From contig CAYUAE010000003.1 of assembly GCA_964442675.1 (NCBI GenBank), positions 1-33,818 on the forward strand: 33,818 nt of DNA. The letters are read 5' to 3'. The notes beneath the pieces are model-generated. The model was not told where the DNA came from and ran no database searches. It saw only the letters and a program-made list of their open reading frames with translations. This document shows, piece after piece, positions 17,400 to 25,447 of the stretch (within the stretch, counting starts at the first letter, position 1; each line of letters begins with the position of its first letter). Source of the DNA: Methylomarinum sp964442675. GTDB lineage: Bacteria; Pseudomonadota; Gammaproteobacteria; Methylococcales; Methylomonadaceae. Both the position numbers and the translations under genes were made by a program.

Positions 17400-17516
17400 T
17401 TTTTATCCCTTGAGTTAAGTATTTACACAGCTCTAACATTAAACATTAGTTGGTTTAGATCGGCAACCTTTGTTTCGTTTAAAGTAAGGTCTATCATTTG
17501 TTATTAAAGGATCAAT

Positions 17517-17636
17517 ATGTTTGAATTATCTATGAATGCCATGGCCAAAATATATTTTCATTTTAGCTGTTTGAGCGATTATCCCTGGTCATCACAGCCA
17601 CTTTCTTTATCTTCCGGCAAGGAGATTTTGCTATGA
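17517..17636 (+). CDS. possible 39-residue leader peptide before the lipoprotein gene
   Basis: A short open frame begins at an ATG with AAAGGA about 5 bases upstream, and its TGA overlaps the ATG of the lipoprotein gene (ATGA), the same coupling seen along this operon. The peptide starts MFELSMNAMAKIYFHFS and has no recognised family. The good ribosome site and exact overlap are the only support. It could equally be an untranslated leader. Confidence 0.25.
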   Translation: MFELSMNAMAKIYFHFSCLSDYPWSSQPLSLSSGKEILL

Positions 17637-18196
17637 AATTGTTTATCCGCAGTCTGCTTTTATTGTCGATAGCCATGCTGTTGACGGCCTGTAATAAAAC
17701 CTTGAAACCTGAGGAATTACCCGCCCATATCGTCGTCGGTGACGATTACTATACGCAGTTTGTGATCCGCTATGAAAAAGGCGTGCATTTAACGACCAAC
17801 TTTCGCCGCGGCGCATCTATCCCGGTCAATACCAAAGTGAGACTGTTAAAAATCAAGTCAAAAACTATAGAGGTACAACCGGAGAATATGGCCAAACCTT
17901 TGCTGATCAAAAATGTCAAAAAACATACCGGTGATGATATTTTTGCTGCATTTGACAAATTATTTGCTAAACGCAAAGTGAATTTAAGGCAATTCAACCG
18001 TCTGGAGCGCCGCCATATTAAAGAAGGTTCGGTCGGCAAAGGCATGCGCAAAAAAGCCGTACTGGTAGCCATTGGTTATCCGCCGATCACCGAAACACCT
18101 GATCTGGACATGAATATCTGGACCTATTGGAGTGGCCGCTTCAACCGCTTCCGTGTACATTTCCGCAATGGCAAAGTCTACAAAATCGTTGATTGA
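17633..18196 (+). CDS. lipoprotein with BamE/SmpA-like C-terminal region
   Basis: A 187-residue lipoprotein. The signal peptide ends in the lipobox LTAC with Cys20 as the lipidation site; Asn follows, so outer-membrane sorting is likely. The last 50 residues (GKGMRKKAVLVAIGYPP, then WTYWSGRFNRFRVHFRNGKVYKI) follow the pattern of the small BamE/SmpA fold, in which a helix precedes a three-stranded sheet; the middle region is unassigned. AAGGAG lies 8 bases before the start. The stop overlaps the next start (TGATG). It opens a four-gene export-like operon, so I infer an envelope assembly or lipid-handling role. No specific function is known. Confidence 0.72.
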   Translation: MKLFIRSLLLLSIAMLLTACNKTLKPEELPAHIVVGDDYYTQFVIRYEKGVHLTTNFRRGASIPVNTKVRLLKIKSKTIEVQPENMAKPLLIKNVKKHTGDDIFAAFDKLFAKRKVNLRQFNRLERRHIKEGSVGKGMRKKAVLVAIGYPPITETPDLDMNIWTYWSGRFNRFRVHFRNGKVYKIVD

Positions 18197-18948
18197 TGAG
18201 CCATTATAAAAAACGCCGCAAACGTAAATTGCACAAGCGCAGTACGCTGCCGCCAAAGCAGTCGGCTGAGGCGATTATTCAGGCCGGTAATAAACAGATT
18301 CAGACTCAATCTGGCTTAAGTCTTGTCGGCATGACGAAAGGCATTATCGTTACCTGTCTTTTTATGGCATATCCACTGTTGGTTTATATCGGTATCCAGC
18401 AACAAATGGCCTGGGTTGCGCCGACATTGTTTTCGGCAATTTATTTATTACAGGCCGTAAAAGTCCGCCGCTTAAAAGCCAAACTATATAAAGTCAGCAT
18501 CGCGGTTGTGCTGCTATCAGGTGCTTTTTATGTGCAAACACTGACCGCCAAGGCAATGCCGGTATTGATTCAGTTGATGCTGATGTTTGTGTTTGGTCGA
18601 ACCTTGTTGAAAAACCACGGCCCGTCCTTCATCGAACGCTTTGTGCGCCTGGAGTTTCCGCAGTTCCCCCCGGGCGTCAGTGATTATTTAGCCCGGCTGA
18701 CATTGATCTGGACGGTGTTTTTCGCCTTTAATGCCGTACTTTGTATTGCCTTGGCATTATGGGCAAGTGATCGATGGTGGGCGTTGTACAATGGGCTGAT
18801 TATTTATCTGTTAGTTGGATTGTTGATGATTGGCGAATACATTTACCGACATATTCGTTTCCCGGAGCTTTCCATTCCAAACCCTGCTGCCAGTCTGCGC
18901 AGCATGATTGTCAATGGTCGCAAAGTATGGATGGATTTGGAGAACTAA
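18196..18948 (+). CDS. polybasic multi-pass membrane protein (COG4648-like)
   Basis: A 250-residue integral membrane protein. The first 18 residues are extremely basic (SHYKKRRKRKLHKR), and a hydrophilic stretch to about residue 45 is followed by six or seven hydrophobic helices. A TTG three bases upstream would add one residue, but the ATG at 18196 overlaps the lipoprotein stop and is preferred. Segments such as FGRTLLKNHGPSFIERFVRLE and FPQFPPGVSDYLARLTLIWTVFF recall the COG4648 membrane proteins found in aryl-polyene and related fatty-acid-derived clusters. The stop overlaps the next start (TAATG). Biochemical function is unknown; the context suggests assembly or export of an acyl product. 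Confidence 0.75.
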   Translation: MSHYKKRRKRKLHKRSTLPPKQSAEAIIQAGNKQIQTQSGLSLVGMTKGIIVTCLFMAYPLLVYIGIQQQMAWVAPTLFSAIYLLQAVKVRRLKAKLYKVSIAVVLLSGAFYVQTLTAKAMPVLIQLMLMFVFGRTLLKNHGPSFIERFVRLEFPQFPPGVSDYLARLTLIWTVFFAFNAVLCIALALWASDRWWALYNGLIIYLLVGLLMIGEYIYRHIRFPELSIPNPAASLRSMIVNGRKVWMDLEN

Positions 18949-19574
18949 TGAACTATTTCAGCTTGTTTTTCCTGCTGTTCATCAGTTTCTCAGGCCATGC
19001 TCGCGATAGCCTGCCTGCGGTATTGAAAAGAATGCACACCGACAGCGCCGTAAAGCTGGCTTATCAAGAGCGTAAGGATCTGACTCTGATGGCGCGACCC
19101 TGGCATGGTGAAGGTTTTTTATATTCTTTGCCAAAAGAGGGAGTGATGATTAAACAACAGCTTAAACCGGAACCGGTATTGATGGCGGTCATCGGGCGAC
19201 AGCTTTTTTATTACGATGTGAAAAATCAGGTGCGCCATCAGGGCTTGCTGGATGACAGCAACCCGTTCAGTCTGAACATTGCTGTGTTCAAGGCCCTGAT
19301 GAGCCAGGATATGCTGCTCCTCGAGCGATTTTATCAACTGGATTTTCTGAGCCTGGCCGATCGATGGCAGCTGATTTTAAAGGATAAAAACGATCCCGAT
19401 TCCGCCTTCAAGATCATTATCAGCGGGCCGTTGCAACAGCCGGCAAACCGCATCGACATCCAGCAAGCCGATGGCGACAGCAGCACCATGAGCTTGTCTA
19501 AAATAGCCGAAGGTGAATACGTTGCGCAAGAAATTGAGCACCTGCTTCGGCAATTAACCCAATCCACACACTGA
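18948..19574 (+). CDS. LolA-like periplasmic lipid/lipoprotein carrier
   Basis: A 208-residue secreted protein with a signal peptide at residues 1-18 (FSLFFLLFISFSGHA|R). The mature protein has a LolA/LppX-like order of strands: LTLMARPWHGEGFLYSLPKEGVMIKQQLKPEP, then IGRQLFYYDVKNQ, consistent with the half-barrel that carries acyl chains. The open frame reaches back to 18774, but that part lies over the membrane-protein gene in another frame. The ATG at 18948 overlaps its stop (TAATG) and supplies a proper signal peptide. Similar LolA-like genes pair with MMPL exporters in aryl-polyene-type clusters; the next gene here is such an exporter, 4 bases away. Cargo is unknown. Confidence 0.8.
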   Translation: MNYFSLFFLLFISFSGHARDSLPAVLKRMHTDSAVKLAYQERKDLTLMARPWHGEGFLYSLPKEGVMIKQQLKPEPVLMAVIGRQLFYYDVKNQVRHQGLLDDSNPFSLNIAVFKALMSQDMLLLERFYQLDFLSLADRWQLILKDKNDPDSAFKIIISGPLQQPANRIDIQQADGDSSTMSLSKIAEGEYVAQEIEHLLRQLTQSTH

Positions 19575-19578
19575 ACGC

Positions 19579-21879
19579 ATGCTGTTACGCATTTTATTTT
19601 ACGGCTTACCCTTGCTGTTAGCCGCGCTGACCTATAACGGCGTCAGCGTTAAAACCGACCTGTCTACCTTTATTGTCAGCGGTAAAAATGCCGATGAAGC
19701 ATTGCTAGCCCACGCCATGCAATCAGGTAATCTGTCGCGGCGTTATTTAATTGCCATCACCCCCGACACGAACCAGGCCATTGAGCCACAATTTATCCAG
19801 CAATTGATCGTGCAATTAAAAAGCATCGACAATGTCACCGATGTCTGGAGACCCGAACAAAAAAAACAGGCGCTAAATGCTTTGCAGACGTTATATGTTA
19901 ATCATGCCAGTTCTATTTACAGTTTGCATCCCGAAGAAGATTTAAACACACTGTTTTCAACACATGGTTTACAGCAAAAAGCGCATTTTTTAAAACAGGC
20001 GTTGCTGTCGCCGCAAGCGGCCTTGATTAAGCCGATTGCCTTGCGCGATCCTTTGCTGTTAACCCTGAACGGCTTTCAAGACCTGGCAAAAAAATTCAAA
20101 TTCCAAGCCGCGACGAGCTATCAAAATCTGATTTTAGAAACCCGACCGTCGGGCATGGATAGCGCGGCGCAAAAAGTCATTCAACAGGCTATTCTGGCAC
20201 GATTCAAGGCGTTGAACCACAATCAGAACTATCAGCTGGAAATGACCGGTGTACCGGTTTTTGCCGTGGCGACTCAGCGTCTGATTCAAGGCGATATTAT
20301 CAAAATCAGTATTGTTTCTTCGCTGGCCCTGATGCTTCTGTTTCTGTGGGCGTTCCGCTCACTTTTCCAAATGTTTCAGGTATTTACCCTGTTAGCGATT
20401 GTGATTCTAAGCGCGATTCTGGTCACCGCCAGTATTTTTGGCTATATCCACGGCATGACCATCGCCATCGGTGCAACATTGGTCGGTATTTGTATCGATT
20501 ACCCGATTCATGCTCTCGTGCATGCCCAACAATCTCCACAGCACCCGCCCCGGAGCCTCATCGCGCGAATCTGGCCCAGTATGTTACTAGGCGGTGTGAC
20601 CACTTTGATCGGCTATTTGGCGTTAGGGGTGTCGGGTTATCCCGGTTTTCAACAAGTCGCTGTATTTGCCGCAAGCGGTATTATTATCGCTCTGCTGATT
20701 ACACGCTTCATGCTGCCGGCACTGGTGATTCGATCCTCGCAACCGGTCAGAATCGGCGGCATTCAACGCTGGATACATTTGTGTCAGCGTTATCGTAAAA
20801 TCGGCTGGGCAATGATTGCTGTTTTTTTATTGGTTGCCATTTGGCCACTGAGCCATCTGCAATGGATGCAGGATATGCAACAACTCACGCCGGAACTTGA
20901 TTATCTAAAACAGCAGGACCGCCGTATCCGCTCCCGCATGACCAGTATCGAGCCTGGCCGCTTCATTCTGGTCTCAGGCGACACCACAGAACTGGCATTG
21001 CGCCATGCCGAGCAGGTTTATCAACGCCTTGACCAGCTCAAGCAACAGCAGGCGCTTACCGAGTATTTCGGACTTTTCCCCTGGCTGCTGTCCAGTCAGC
21101 AACAGCGTCTGAACCAGAACGTCCTGAAAGCCAGGCTGACGCCGACAAACATCAAGCACTGGCAACAAGCATTACAACAGGAAGGCTTATCCGTCAGCAG
21201 ATTAGGTCATTTAAACTACTCTTTCAACCCACCTTTGACGCTGGATGTGGTATTTAAAACACCGGTCAAGCATTTGCTCGATAGTCGCATCATGCAACAG
21301 GTGGATAAAACGATTATTTTGATCGGCTTATCGCAACATACGCCTGAAATCGTTCGCCAGGCATTTTCTGATTGGCGCAATGCCCGCTATTTCAGTCAGC
21401 GTGATTTATTGAATGCCATGCTCAACGAATATACACAAACGGCCAAAAAGCTGCTGCTGGCAGGCGTAGCCCTGATTATGCTGCTGATGCTGCATCGCTA
21501 TCGCAGCCTGACGACGACTGTCTCAACCCTGTTGCCGGCCGTGTTAGCCGCCTTGTTTATTTTGTCATCCTGGGCCATTGCGGGTGTCGCCATCAGCTTT
21601 CTCCATTTAGTGGCTTTTTTGCTGGTTGTCGCGATCTGTGTCGACTATGGTATTTTTTATCAGGAAAACCGAGGCGGAAATATTTTAGTCACCTATCAGG
21701 CTATGACCGTCTCTATGCTGACCAGCGCACTGGCCTTCGGCAGTCTGCTGGCGGCTGAAAGTACCTCACTGAAAATCCTGGCCAGCGTCGTGTCATTAGG
21801 GGTCTTGATCGGTTTTATGCTATGCCCGTTGATTATCCAGCACTCCGAAAACGCACATAAACCTAAAAATCAGATATAG
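19579..21879 (+). CDS. MMPL/RND-superfamily exporter
   Basis: A 766-residue transporter with the duplicated RND layout: a first membrane helix at the N terminus, a long periplasmic loop to about residue 230, five helices (about 236-385), a seventh helix (about 412-430), a second periplasmic loop, and five terminal helices (about 620-755). The membrane aspartates expected for proton coupling are present in GICIDYPIHALVH and VAICVDYGIFY. At about 770 residues it matches the two-loop MMPL-like exporters of lipids and polyenes and not the 1000-residue drug pumps. It begins 4 bases after the LolA-like gene and closes the operon. Together with that carrier it probably moves an acyl or lipid product across the envelope; the product is unknown. 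Confidence 0.9.
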   Translation: MLLRILFYGLPLLLAALTYNGVSVKTDLSTFIVSGKNADEALLAHAMQSGNLSRRYLIAITPDTNQAIEPQFIQQLIVQLKSIDNVTDVWRPEQKKQALNALQTLYVNHASSIYSLHPEEDLNTLFSTHGLQQKAHFLKQALLSPQAALIKPIALRDPLLLTLNGFQDLAKKFKFQAATSYQNLILETRPSGMDSAAQKVIQQAILARFKALNHNQNYQLEMTGVPVFAVATQRLIQGDIIKISIVSSLALMLLFLWAFRSLFQMFQVFTLLAIVILSAILVTASIFGYIHGMTIAIGATLVGICIDYPIHALVHAQQSPQHPPRSLIARIWPSMLLGGVTTLIGYLALGVSGYPGFQQVAVFAASGIIIALLITRFMLPALVIRSSQPVRIGGIQRWIHLCQRYRKIGWAMIAVFLLVAIWPLSHLQWMQDMQQLTPELDYLKQQDRRIRSRMTSIEPGRFILVSGDTTELALRHAEQVYQRLDQLKQQQALTEYFGLFPWLLSSQQQRLNQNVLKARLTPTNIKHWQQALQQEGLSVSRLGHLNYSFNPPLTLDVVFKTPVKHLLDSRIMQQVDKTIILIGLSQHTPEIVRQAFSDWRNARYFSQRDLLNAMLNEYTQTAKKLLLAGVALIMLLMLHRYRSLTTTVSTLLPAVLAALFILSSWAIAGVAISFLHLVAFLLVVAICVDYGIFYQENRGGNILVTYQAMTVSMLTSALAFGSLLAAESTSLKILASVVSLGVLIGFMLCPLIIQHSENAHKPKNQI

Positions 21880-21960
21880 CTCACATTTTGTAGGCTGACT
21901 ATTCAAAAAGCATCAATCTTAACCTATGCTTAATTTAATTATGTTTTTTAGGGTTTATCG

Positions 21961-22659
21961 ATGCTTAGCCTCCCTGTTATTGAAGAATATCAAAACAACA
22001 GCAAAACGGCTGAAGAACGGCCTTTTATATTCAGAACCTGTTTTTTTAATGAAAGCTCATCGCCTGAGCTGGAAACGATGCTGCATCATATTTCCAGAAA
22101 ACCAAACGATCTGCTTTGTCATATTCAACGCATTTATTACTGTTTTACTCAAAAACAAGCCGATCATTTATTCGCCGCCCTCACGGATTTGTTGATTATT
22201 CTCCATGGCAAGGGACAAGCCTTAATTAGACGCATGATAAATGGCAGCCAGAGTCTGTTGTCTGCGCAGCAATGCACCTTACTGGAAGAGGCTGTGGACC
22301 CGAAACATCTGCATACGTTACAAACGGTCAAATACAGCCTCTTTGCCACAGGCCGGATAGCAGAATCTGAACTTATTACCACACAGCACCGAGCCTCAGC
22401 TGATGAATCCGTCGATACCTTGTCTCTCGCTCATAGTTATCTTGAATACAGCCAGGTCGATCACGCCATGGCGCTGCTCGAAGAAGCCCTGTTTACTGAT
22501 GATAATGAAGACATCCAGCATCTATTACTACAGATTTATCGATCAACCGATAACCGTCAGCGTTTTTTAGATACTCACACACAAGCCGAACAAAAAGACA
22601 GACCATTGATCGCGGAATGGCAACAACTACAACAATACTTTAACGATAACCCGTCATGA
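21961..22659 (+). CDS. FimV C-terminal-like helical repeat protein, first gene of the GTPase operon
   Basis: A 232-residue cytoplasmic protein without signal peptide or membrane helix. It appears wholly helical. Residues 150-185 (TLSLAHSYLEYSQVDHAMALLEEALFTDDNEDI) match the pattern of the C-terminal repeat of FimV, a polar hub protein of type IV pili that binds partners through this helical unit. The N-terminal 140 residues are unassigned. AGGG lies before the start and a promoter may sit in the 81-base gap after the MMPL gene. The stop overlaps the next start (ATGA). I infer a scaffold role in the signalling system encoded downstream. Confidence 0.68.
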   Translation: MLSLPVIEEYQNNSKTAEERPFIFRTCFFNESSSPELETMLHHISRKPNDLLCHIQRIYYCFTQKQADHLFAALTDLLIILHGKGQALIRRMINGSQSLLSAQQCTLLEEAVDPKHLHTLQTVKYSLFATGRIAESELITTQHRASADESVDTLSLAHSYLEYSQVDHAMALLEEALFTDDNEDIQHLLLQIYRSTDNRQRFLDTHTQAEQKDRPLIAEWQQLQQYFNDNPS

Positions 22660-23867
22660 ATCAGCGCGAGCATAACAAAAACATAAAAATCGCCATTCAC
22701 GGTGTTCCACACAACACCCATAAAATGTTATGCCTTTTTTTTAAGCAGATTTCTGAACACATCAAAATTGTGAAAAATGCCGATAGCCCGGATGTTGATT
22801 TAATTGATATTGATTTTGCAGGTAGCGATAAAATACTTGCAAAACAACGCGCAGAACATCCTGAGCGAATCCTTGTGATTGCATCTTTGAAAAACAAGCC
22901 GAATACAATCGAACATGATTATCTGTTTCTGAAAAAACCTCTGAGCAGAGAAGGTATTACTCAGCTTATTCAAGTTATCATGCAATGCCAGTTGCAATTA
23001 AAGCAACCACCCATACAAAAAAAAGCTGAAGCGGCGCCCAGCGCCTCTACACCCCATGCAACAGTGCCACCTGCAGCGACAGAAAAAAAGCCTGCCTCGC
23101 CAATCAAGCCAGCTGAAAATCACACTCGCCCGGCGGAAGAATTTAATGAAAAAGGTTTTACCCGCTTTATCGGCTTAATGCCAACAATCAATATCAAAGA
23201 TTCTGCGCAAATTTCTCAGGCCCGTTTTTCACCTGGCGACTATCTTTTAGGCTATGTCTACCATGCAATCACAATGGCCCGTCACAAGAAACAGGCCTTG
23301 CAAGTCGATGCCAGCTGGCGGCCTTTACTCATCTTTCCACACAGCCATGAAATCTGGCTGGATGCCAGCGACCATCAGTTACGTGCCTTCGCCAGCCTGA
23401 AAATCAGCCGTACCTCAGAAGCCAAAGTTCGTGTTTTACCGGTCAATCTGCAACAAACAAAAGTCAACCAGGCCAGCGACAAGTTTCAGGATGAAGAAAG
23501 TTTTTTATGGAAATTGGCGATCTGGACATCGAAGGGGCGCTATCCGGAACAAATCGACCCTGAAAAGCCTATTGTTTTAAAACACTGGCCTAATTTCACC
23601 CGGCTGGTGATTACCCCCCATGCCTTGAGAATCACTGCTCTTTTGATGCAACAACCACAATCCATGCTGGATGTCGCCAGAACACTTAATATCGGGGCAC
23701 AGTATGTATTTGTTTTTATCAGTGGTTGTCAGGCGTTAAACCTGGTGGCCCAGATAGAGCGAAAACCGGAGCCTGAGGAAAAACCGAAAAAGATAAGAAA
23801 ATCAAGCGGTTTGTTAAACAAACTATTAAATAAATTACGCGCTAAAAATCACGATGATACAGCATAA
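22656..23867 (+). CDS. degenerate receiver-like protein with a large C-terminal domain
   Basis: A 403-residue protein in three parts. Residues 9-115 follow a response-regulator fold: VDLIDIDF fits strand 3 (Asp51 or Asp53), RILVIASL strand 4, and YLFLKKPL the Lys-Pro of strand 5. The acidic pair expected after strand 1 is missing (IAIHGVPHN), so metal binding and phosphorylation are doubtful. A Pro/Ala/Lys-rich linker covers about 115-165. The C-terminal domain (about 165-370) includes PIVLKHWPNFTRLVITPHALRIT and VARTLNIGAQYVFVFISG, resembling the end of PatA-like and related response-regulator outputs. A basic tail follows. It overlaps the upstream gene by 4 bases and the GTPase gene by 14. 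A partner or effector of the GTPase is a reasonable inference. Confidence 0.68.
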   Translation: MNQREHNKNIKIAIHGVPHNTHKMLCLFFKQISEHIKIVKNADSPDVDLIDIDFAGSDKILAKQRAEHPERILVIASLKNKPNTIEHDYLFLKKPLSREGITQLIQVIMQCQLQLKQPPIQKKAEAAPSASTPHATVPPAATEKKPASPIKPAENHTRPAEEFNEKGFTRFIGLMPTINIKDSAQISQARFSPGDYLLGYVYHAITMARHKKQALQVDASWRPLLIFPHSHEIWLDASDHQLRAFASLKISRTSEAKVRVLPVNLQQTKVNQASDKFQDEESFLWKLAIWTSKGRYPEQIDPEKPIVLKHWPNFTRLVITPHALRITALLMQQPQSMLDVARTLNIGAQYVFVFISGCQALNLVAQIERKPEPEEKPKKIRKSSGLLNKLLNKLRAKNHDDTA

Positions 23868-24402
23868 AATAATTTTCACAGGGCCTGTCGGTGCTGGCAA
23901 AACCACTGCGATCAACAGCATCAGTGATATTGCACCGATCAAAACCGATGCCTCGGCCTCAGACATGACAAAAGGCCGAAAAGCCGAAACCACCGTTGCG
24001 ATGGATTACGGCGTCATGAACCTGTCAGATGGCGACAAGATACATTTGTATGGCACACCGGGGCAGGAGCGTTTCGATTTTATGTGGGATATTCTGACCG
24101 AGGGTGGAATCGGCTTGATCCTGTTACTGGACAACAGCCGAAAAAACCCGTTTCAGGATTTAAATTTTTTCATCAATGCCTTTGATGATTTCATCAAGCA
24201 AACCAGTGTTGCTATCGGTGTGACACAAATGGACTTGAAAGCGACACCCACCATCGAACAATATCATCAAGAACTCAAAAAGCTTAAAGTCAATCATCCG
24301 GTTTTTGCAGTAGATGCCAGAAACTCTCGCGATGTTTCTATACTCGTTCAATCGTTACTGTTCTCGATTGATCCCGGTATTGAAGGAGATTTAAATGGCT
24401 AA
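23854..24402 (+). CDS. small Ras-like (MglA-type) GTPase
   Basis: A 182-residue small GTPase without extra domains. The P-loop GPVGAGKT is at residues 10-17, a conserved Thr pair at 46-47 fits switch I, and YGTPGQERF (66-74) fits switch II, although the usual Asp of DxxG is Gly here. The guanine-specificity motif is TQMD (124-127) instead of NKxD. Both changes occur among bacterial Ras-like families related to MglA, so the protein is probably active, but nucleotide preference is less certain. It overlaps the receiver-like gene by 14 bases and the next gene by 8. Two genes downstream is a roadblock/LC7 protein, the class that acts as GTPase-activating partner for MglA (MglB). The inferred role is a polarity or signalling switch. 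Confidence 0.88.
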   Translation: MIQHKIIFTGPVGAGKTTAINSISDIAPIKTDASASDMTKGRKAETTVAMDYGVMNLSDGDKIHLYGTPGQERFDFMWDILTEGGIGLILLLDNSRKNPFQDLNFFINAFDDFIKQTSVAIGVTQMDLKATPTIEQYHQELKKLKVNHPVFAVDARNSRDVSILVQSLLFSIDPGIEGDLNG

Positions 24403-25051
24403 ATTGACCCTGGCTGAAGACTTGTTTCTTTATCCATCACCGACCGGTACCTATTTTTCCGTTTCTGAACACGAAAACAATAAAAGCCGCCAATTCTTAC
24501 AGCATTTACTCGGCGAGCGGACAACGCCGGCCCTGTCAATCGACACCTTAAAACGCTTAATGCAGACCGATGACGAAGAACAGGCTTTAAACGTGTTACA
24601 CCATTGCCAAAAACTGGGCTGGATACAGGGTTTAAAAAAACCTCTGACTGCCCCGGATACAACCTTGGAAGACTTTCTTCCCACTATTTTGTCATCCTTT
24701 TCCAGTCAGGAAAAATCACTGCTGGCAGATGAACAGGGGTTTTACCTTGGCAGCCAAGGGTTCCCTCACGAAACGGCCGAAGAATTATCGGCGCTGAGTG
24801 CCGAACTGGCGATTATCCACAAGCGTCGCTCCGGCCTGTTAAAAAACAACTTAGGCCTGGCCAGTCAGGCCTGGGGAATTGTCGATGCCTATGGCAATAA
24901 TCAACTGGGATTTTGGCCACTTTATATTGGTCATTATCGTTTTATGCTGATCATCGCAGGAACGCCTTTTTTTAATCACCCCGATTTTGTCAGCCTGATC
25001 TGGGCTTTGAGCATTCGCTATGCCACAACAGAATCCTCTCAATCATCGTAA
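24395..25051 (+). CDS. hypothetical protein of the GTPase operon; possible winged helix plus roadblock-like fold
   Basis: A 218-residue cytoplasmic protein of no family I can name. The N-terminal 95 residues suggest a helical, winged-helix-like unit (ALSIDTLKRLM, EEQALNVLHHCQKLGWIQGL). Residues 105-215 have the rhythm of a roadblock/LC7 domain: SLLADEQGFYLGSQGF resembles its first two strands, TAEELSALSAELAII its long helix, and the strands around FWPLYIGHYRFMLIIAG its second hairpin. That fold call is by eye and weak. The start overlaps the GTPase stop by 8 bases, and GGAG lies 7 bases upstream of it. Because roadblock proteins work as homo- or heterodimers with GTPases, this could be the partner of the clear roadblock protein next door. 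Confidence 0.62.
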   Translation: MAKLTLAEDLFLYPSPTGTYFSVSEHENNKSRQFLQHLLGERTTPALSIDTLKRLMQTDDEEQALNVLHHCQKLGWIQGLKKPLTAPDTTLEDFLPTILSSFSSQEKSLLADEQGFYLGSQGFPHETAEELSALSAELAIIHKRRSGLLKNNLGLASQAWGIVDAYGNNQLGFWPLYIGHYRFMLIIAGTPFFNHPDFVSLIWALSIRYATTESSQSS

Positions 25052-25067
25052 AAACAGGAGAAATTAA

Positions 25068-25430
25068 ATGAAATCCGATATGTTGACTTCAATATTGGTC
25101 GAATTAAATGGTACATCCGGCGACATTGAAGCTTCCGGTGTCATTTCTACCGATGGCTTAATGATGGCCTCAGTATTACCGGCTGAACTGGATGAAGACC
25201 GGGTCGGCGCCATGAGTGCTGCCATGCTGTCATTAGGCGACAGAACTGCACAGGAATTGAATCGCGGTACGCTAGAGCAGGTTTTGATCAAAGGCGACCA
25301 TGGCTATGTTCTGATGACCTATGCTGGAAATGAAGCCGTTCTCACTGTCATGGCAAAAGCCAATGCCAAGCTGGGGTTGATTTTTCTGGATGTCAAACGC
25401 GCAGCACAAAGTATCGCTGAACTGTTGTAA
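25068..25430 (+). CDS. roadblock/LC7 domain protein (MglB-type)
   Basis: A 120-residue single-domain roadblock/LC7 protein. The family pattern runs from end to end: IEASGVISTDGLMMASVLPAELDEDRVGAMSAAMLSLGDRTAQEL, then a strand pair around VLIKGDHGYVLMTYAG, then AVLTVMAKANAKLGLIFLDVKRAAQSIAELL. Such proteins dimerise and stimulate or position small GTPases; MglB of Myxococcus is the best-known case. AGGAG lies 8 bases before the start. Spacing is 16 bases from the previous gene and 17 to the next, so it belongs to the same operon as the Ras-like GTPase. It is shorter than MglB (about 160), lacking the C-terminal extension. Confidence 0.88.
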   Translation: MKSDMLTSILVELNGTSGDIEASGVISTDGLMMASVLPAELDEDRVGAMSAAMLSLGDRTAQELNRGTLEQVLIKGDHGYVLMTYAGNEAVLTVMAKANAKLGLIFLDVKRAAQSIAELL

Positions 25431-25447
25431 GCTAAAGGGGAAGCATT

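Noticed and set aside
18193..18195. TTG start for the polybasic membrane protein
   Set aside because: The ATG at 18196 immediately follows and couples with the lipoprotein stop.
18774..18947. Upstream extension of the LolA-like frame
   Set aside because: It lies over the membrane-protein gene; the ATG at 18948 gives a proper signal peptide and an overlapping stop/start.
21926..22195. 89-residue frame starting before the FimV-like gene
   Set aside because: It is a different frame over the start of the FimV-like gene, which has the better length, overlap and pattern.
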